A stretch of DNA of 8,045 bases from Lachnospiraceae bacterium (lineage in GTDB: Bacteria > Bacillota > Clostridia > Lachnospirales > Lachnospiraceae): NCBI GenBank assembly GCA_017477005.1, contig JAFUXY010000417.1, positions 1 through 8,045 on the forward strand. Direction: 5' to 3'. Below, one piece after another: positions 6,360 through 8,045 of this stretch. Under the pieces are notes generated by a model. That model did no database searches. It worked only from the letters and a program-made list of their open reading frames with translations, and was not told the origin of the DNA. The position numbers were made by a program, and so were the translations under genes. How positions within the stretch are numbered: the stretch's first letter is position 1; every line of letters starts with the position of its first letter.

Positions 6360-8045
6360 GACCAAACAACAGGACGCTTCGAAAAAAACGGGACACCGGT
6401 TATCTCCATGTTTTTCCGGTGGATGATGTGGTTTCTGCGATCAAGGCGGAGGAGAGGGCCGAGGAAGAGGCGCAGGAATGGGAGAGCGAACGCGGGAGCT
6501 TTGTCGCGGAGGAGATAGAGAGGGAGACGGCGCTGCGGGCTCGCCAGCGGCAGGAAGAGGCTGCCTTGCGCGCCAAAAGCCAGCAGGAGGAAGCAGAGGC
6601 GTTGGCGCGTCAGCGGCTTGAAGGAACCGAGCCGCCAGCCGGAGAGGAACCGGATAGGGCAGATTCAAACCGAAGCGCACGAGCGGCGCAGAGCCGAAAT
6701 CGCCGTCCGAATTCGGCCGCGTCAGAGCGGGATGTGACAGAGTGGGAGCCGCCGCGTTCCCGTCGCAGAATCATCGAACAGAGGGAGAGAAGGCGGGCTA
6801 TGCGGCTCCGCAGGCGGCGTATGAAGCGGATCCTTCGGCTCGTTGTCATGCTGCTTTTGGTGGCAGTGGCCTTTATTTTGCTGGAATCGATTCCCCGTTC
6901 TTCGAAAAAGGTCGAGAATGAACCCAAAACGGCCGTGGCGCTTCCAGCTTTGGAAACCAGGGATCTGACGATTGGGTATGGAAAGGATTTCGCTCCGGAG
7001 GATTTTCTGAAATCGACGGAGGAGGAGGGGTTTACCTATTCATTCACCGCAAAGCCGGACAGTACGCTTCTTGACAAAAAGCAGGATGTGAGGATCCAGG
7101 CGGTGGATGCCGATGGAAATCAGGCGAGCGGAGAGGCGAAGCTGTCGGTGCTTTCTTTTCCCGGGAGCGCGCAGGTGGAAGCCGGTACGGAGGAAGAGGA
7201 AGCAAAAAGCACGGTCCTGACCCGTTTTGATACGGAGACAATGGAGGGCTGGGAGGAGGTCAATTTGTCCCATGTGGACAGCTATCCGCTCAGCGTCGAA
7301 AAGGATGGGAAAACCTATCTGGCGGATGTGGAGGTCGTGGATACGGTGGCGCCGGTCTTTTCCGTCCGCAATATGAAATGCAATATCGGCTATGAGGTCA
7401 AGGCGAAGGAATTCGTGACCGAGGTGGAGGATGCGACCGATGTATCGTTTTCGTTTGGAAGCAAGCCGGATGTGTCGGGCAAAGGAAAACACGCGCTGGT
7501 CATTATTGCGGAGGACGAGGGTGGCAACCACAGCCGCCATACAGCGTTTTTGACGCTCGGTAAGGACACGGAGCCTCCGGTGTTCGACCAGGCCAACGAT
7601 TTCACTTCGTTTGTCGGCGATTCGATCAAATACAAAGAAAAGGTCGAGGTATCGGACAACTTTGATTCCGAGATTACGATTGATGTAGATTCCTCAAAGG
7701 TCGATCCGACGAAGCCGGGAACCTACCCGGTCGAATATACGGCGACGGATGCGGCGGGCAATTCGGCGAGCACGACGCTCAATATTACCTTGGGGGATTT
7801 TTCGGCGGAAGAGGCAGAGGTAATCACAAAGGCGGATGAAATCATTTCGCAGATCATCACGGACGGTATGTCGGACAAAGACAAGACCTGGGCGATTTAT
7901 GAATATATTCGCGACCATGTGAATTATGTCAGTTCGTCCGAAAAGGACGACTATATGAAGGCGGCGAGGCAGGGTCTCGTGAACGGAAGCGGAGACTGCT
8001 ATGTGTTCCGGAGCGTGGCCAAGCTGCTGCTCGACGAGGCCGGGA
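6356..8045 (+). CDS. Membrane-anchored Ig-like/transglutaminase-like protein (3' end missing)
   Basis: The frame is open from ATG 6356 to the window edge (563 complete codons). It begins inside the stop of the amidotransferase gene, so translation is probably coupled. Residues 1-158 are cytosolic and very charged: Glu/Ala/Arg/Gln-rich at 28-90, probably helical, then Arg-rich at 135-161. One membrane segment follows at about 159-178 (VVMLLLVAVAFILLE), with the basic side inside. Outside lie beta-rich modules: one at about 197-275, one at about 329-403 starting DTVAPVF, and one at 404-479 starting DTEPPVF and ending near ATDAAGNSASTTLNITL. The last two resemble bacterial Ig-like/HYR or DUF5011-type repeats, which often place an enzyme domain away from the membrane. 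A transglutaminase-like domain then starts (WAIYEYIRDHVNY at 512-524, GSGDCYVFRSVAKLL with Cys548). The His and Asp of the triad would lie beyond the window, so activity cannot be judged. Such domains can crosslink, deamidate or cleave amide bonds. Confidence 0.88.
   Translation, partial: MRPNNRTLRKKRDTGYLHVFPVDDVVSAIKAEERAEEEAQEWESERGSFVAEEIERETALRARQRQEEAALRAKSQQEEAEALARQRLEGTEPPAGEEPDRADSNRSARAAQSRNRRPNSAASERDVTEWEPPRSRRRIIEQRERRRAMRLRRRRMKRILRLVVMLLLVAVAFILLESIPRSSKKVENEPKTAVALPALETRDLTIGYGKDFAPEDFLKSTEEEGFTYSFTAKPDSTLLDKKQDVRIQAVDADGNQASGEAKLSVLSFPGSAQVEAGTEEEEAKSTVLTRFDTETMEGWEEVNLSHVDSYPLSVEKDGKTYLADVEVVDTVAPVFSVRNMKCNIGYEVKAKEFVTEVEDATDVSFSFGSKPDVSGKGKHALVIIAEDEGGNHSRHTAFLTLGKDTEPPVFDQANDFTSFVGDSIKYKEKVEVSDNFDSEITIDVDSSKVDPTKPGTYPVEYTATDAAGNSASTTLNITLGDFSAEEAEVITKADEIISQIITDGMSDKDKTWAIYEYIRDHVNYVSSSEKDDYMKAARQGLVNGSGDCYVFRSVAKLLLDEAG

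Overview
The window looks like DNA from a Gram-positive, probably clostridial (Firmicutes) bacterium. This rests on the protein families, the purine-rich Shine-Dalgarno sites, the single-strand gene layout and a mid-range GC content; no rRNA or tRNA is present to place it more precisely. All seven supported genes lie on the + strand and are tightly packed: four of the six junctions are overlaps or gaps of 15 bases or less, and the other two are 39 and 82 bases. They could form a single transcript. I see no convincing promoter or terminator, and both ends of the operon lie outside the window.

Layout: (1) the 3' part of an amino-acid adenylation enzyme (1-1362); (2) a small acyl/peptidyl carrier protein (1402-1644); (3) an MBOAT membrane O-acyltransferase of the DltB/AlgI type (1651-3243); (4) a 49-residue, highly charged, AT-rich small ORF I do not recognise (3259-3408); (5) a membrane-anchored SGNH-hydrolase-like protein with Cys in place of the usual Ser nucleophile (3401-4441); (6) a glutamine-hydrolysing asparagine-synthetase-type amidotransferase (4524-6359); (7) the 5' part of a membrane-anchored protein with extracellular Ig-like repeats and a transglutaminase-like domain (6356 to the window end).

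Genes 1, 2, 3 and 5 match the roles of DltA, DltC, DltB and DltD, which activate D-alanine, load it on a carrier, pass it across the membrane and esterify it to teichoic acid. Several details argue that this is not a plain dlt operon. The adenylation pocket lacks the DltA Cys and has a Lys where NRPS domains activating glutamate have one. The SGNH-like protein carries Cys-Asp-His. DltX is absent, and an AsnB-type amidotransferase and a transglutaminase-like protein are appended. My working inference is a surface-modification system that activates an amino acid, possibly acidic, exports it as an acyl group through the MBOAT/SGNH pair, and uses the amidotransferase to convert a carboxylate to an amide. 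The transglutaminase-like protein would act outside the membrane. The enzyme classes are well supported; the substrate and the overall pathway are inference.
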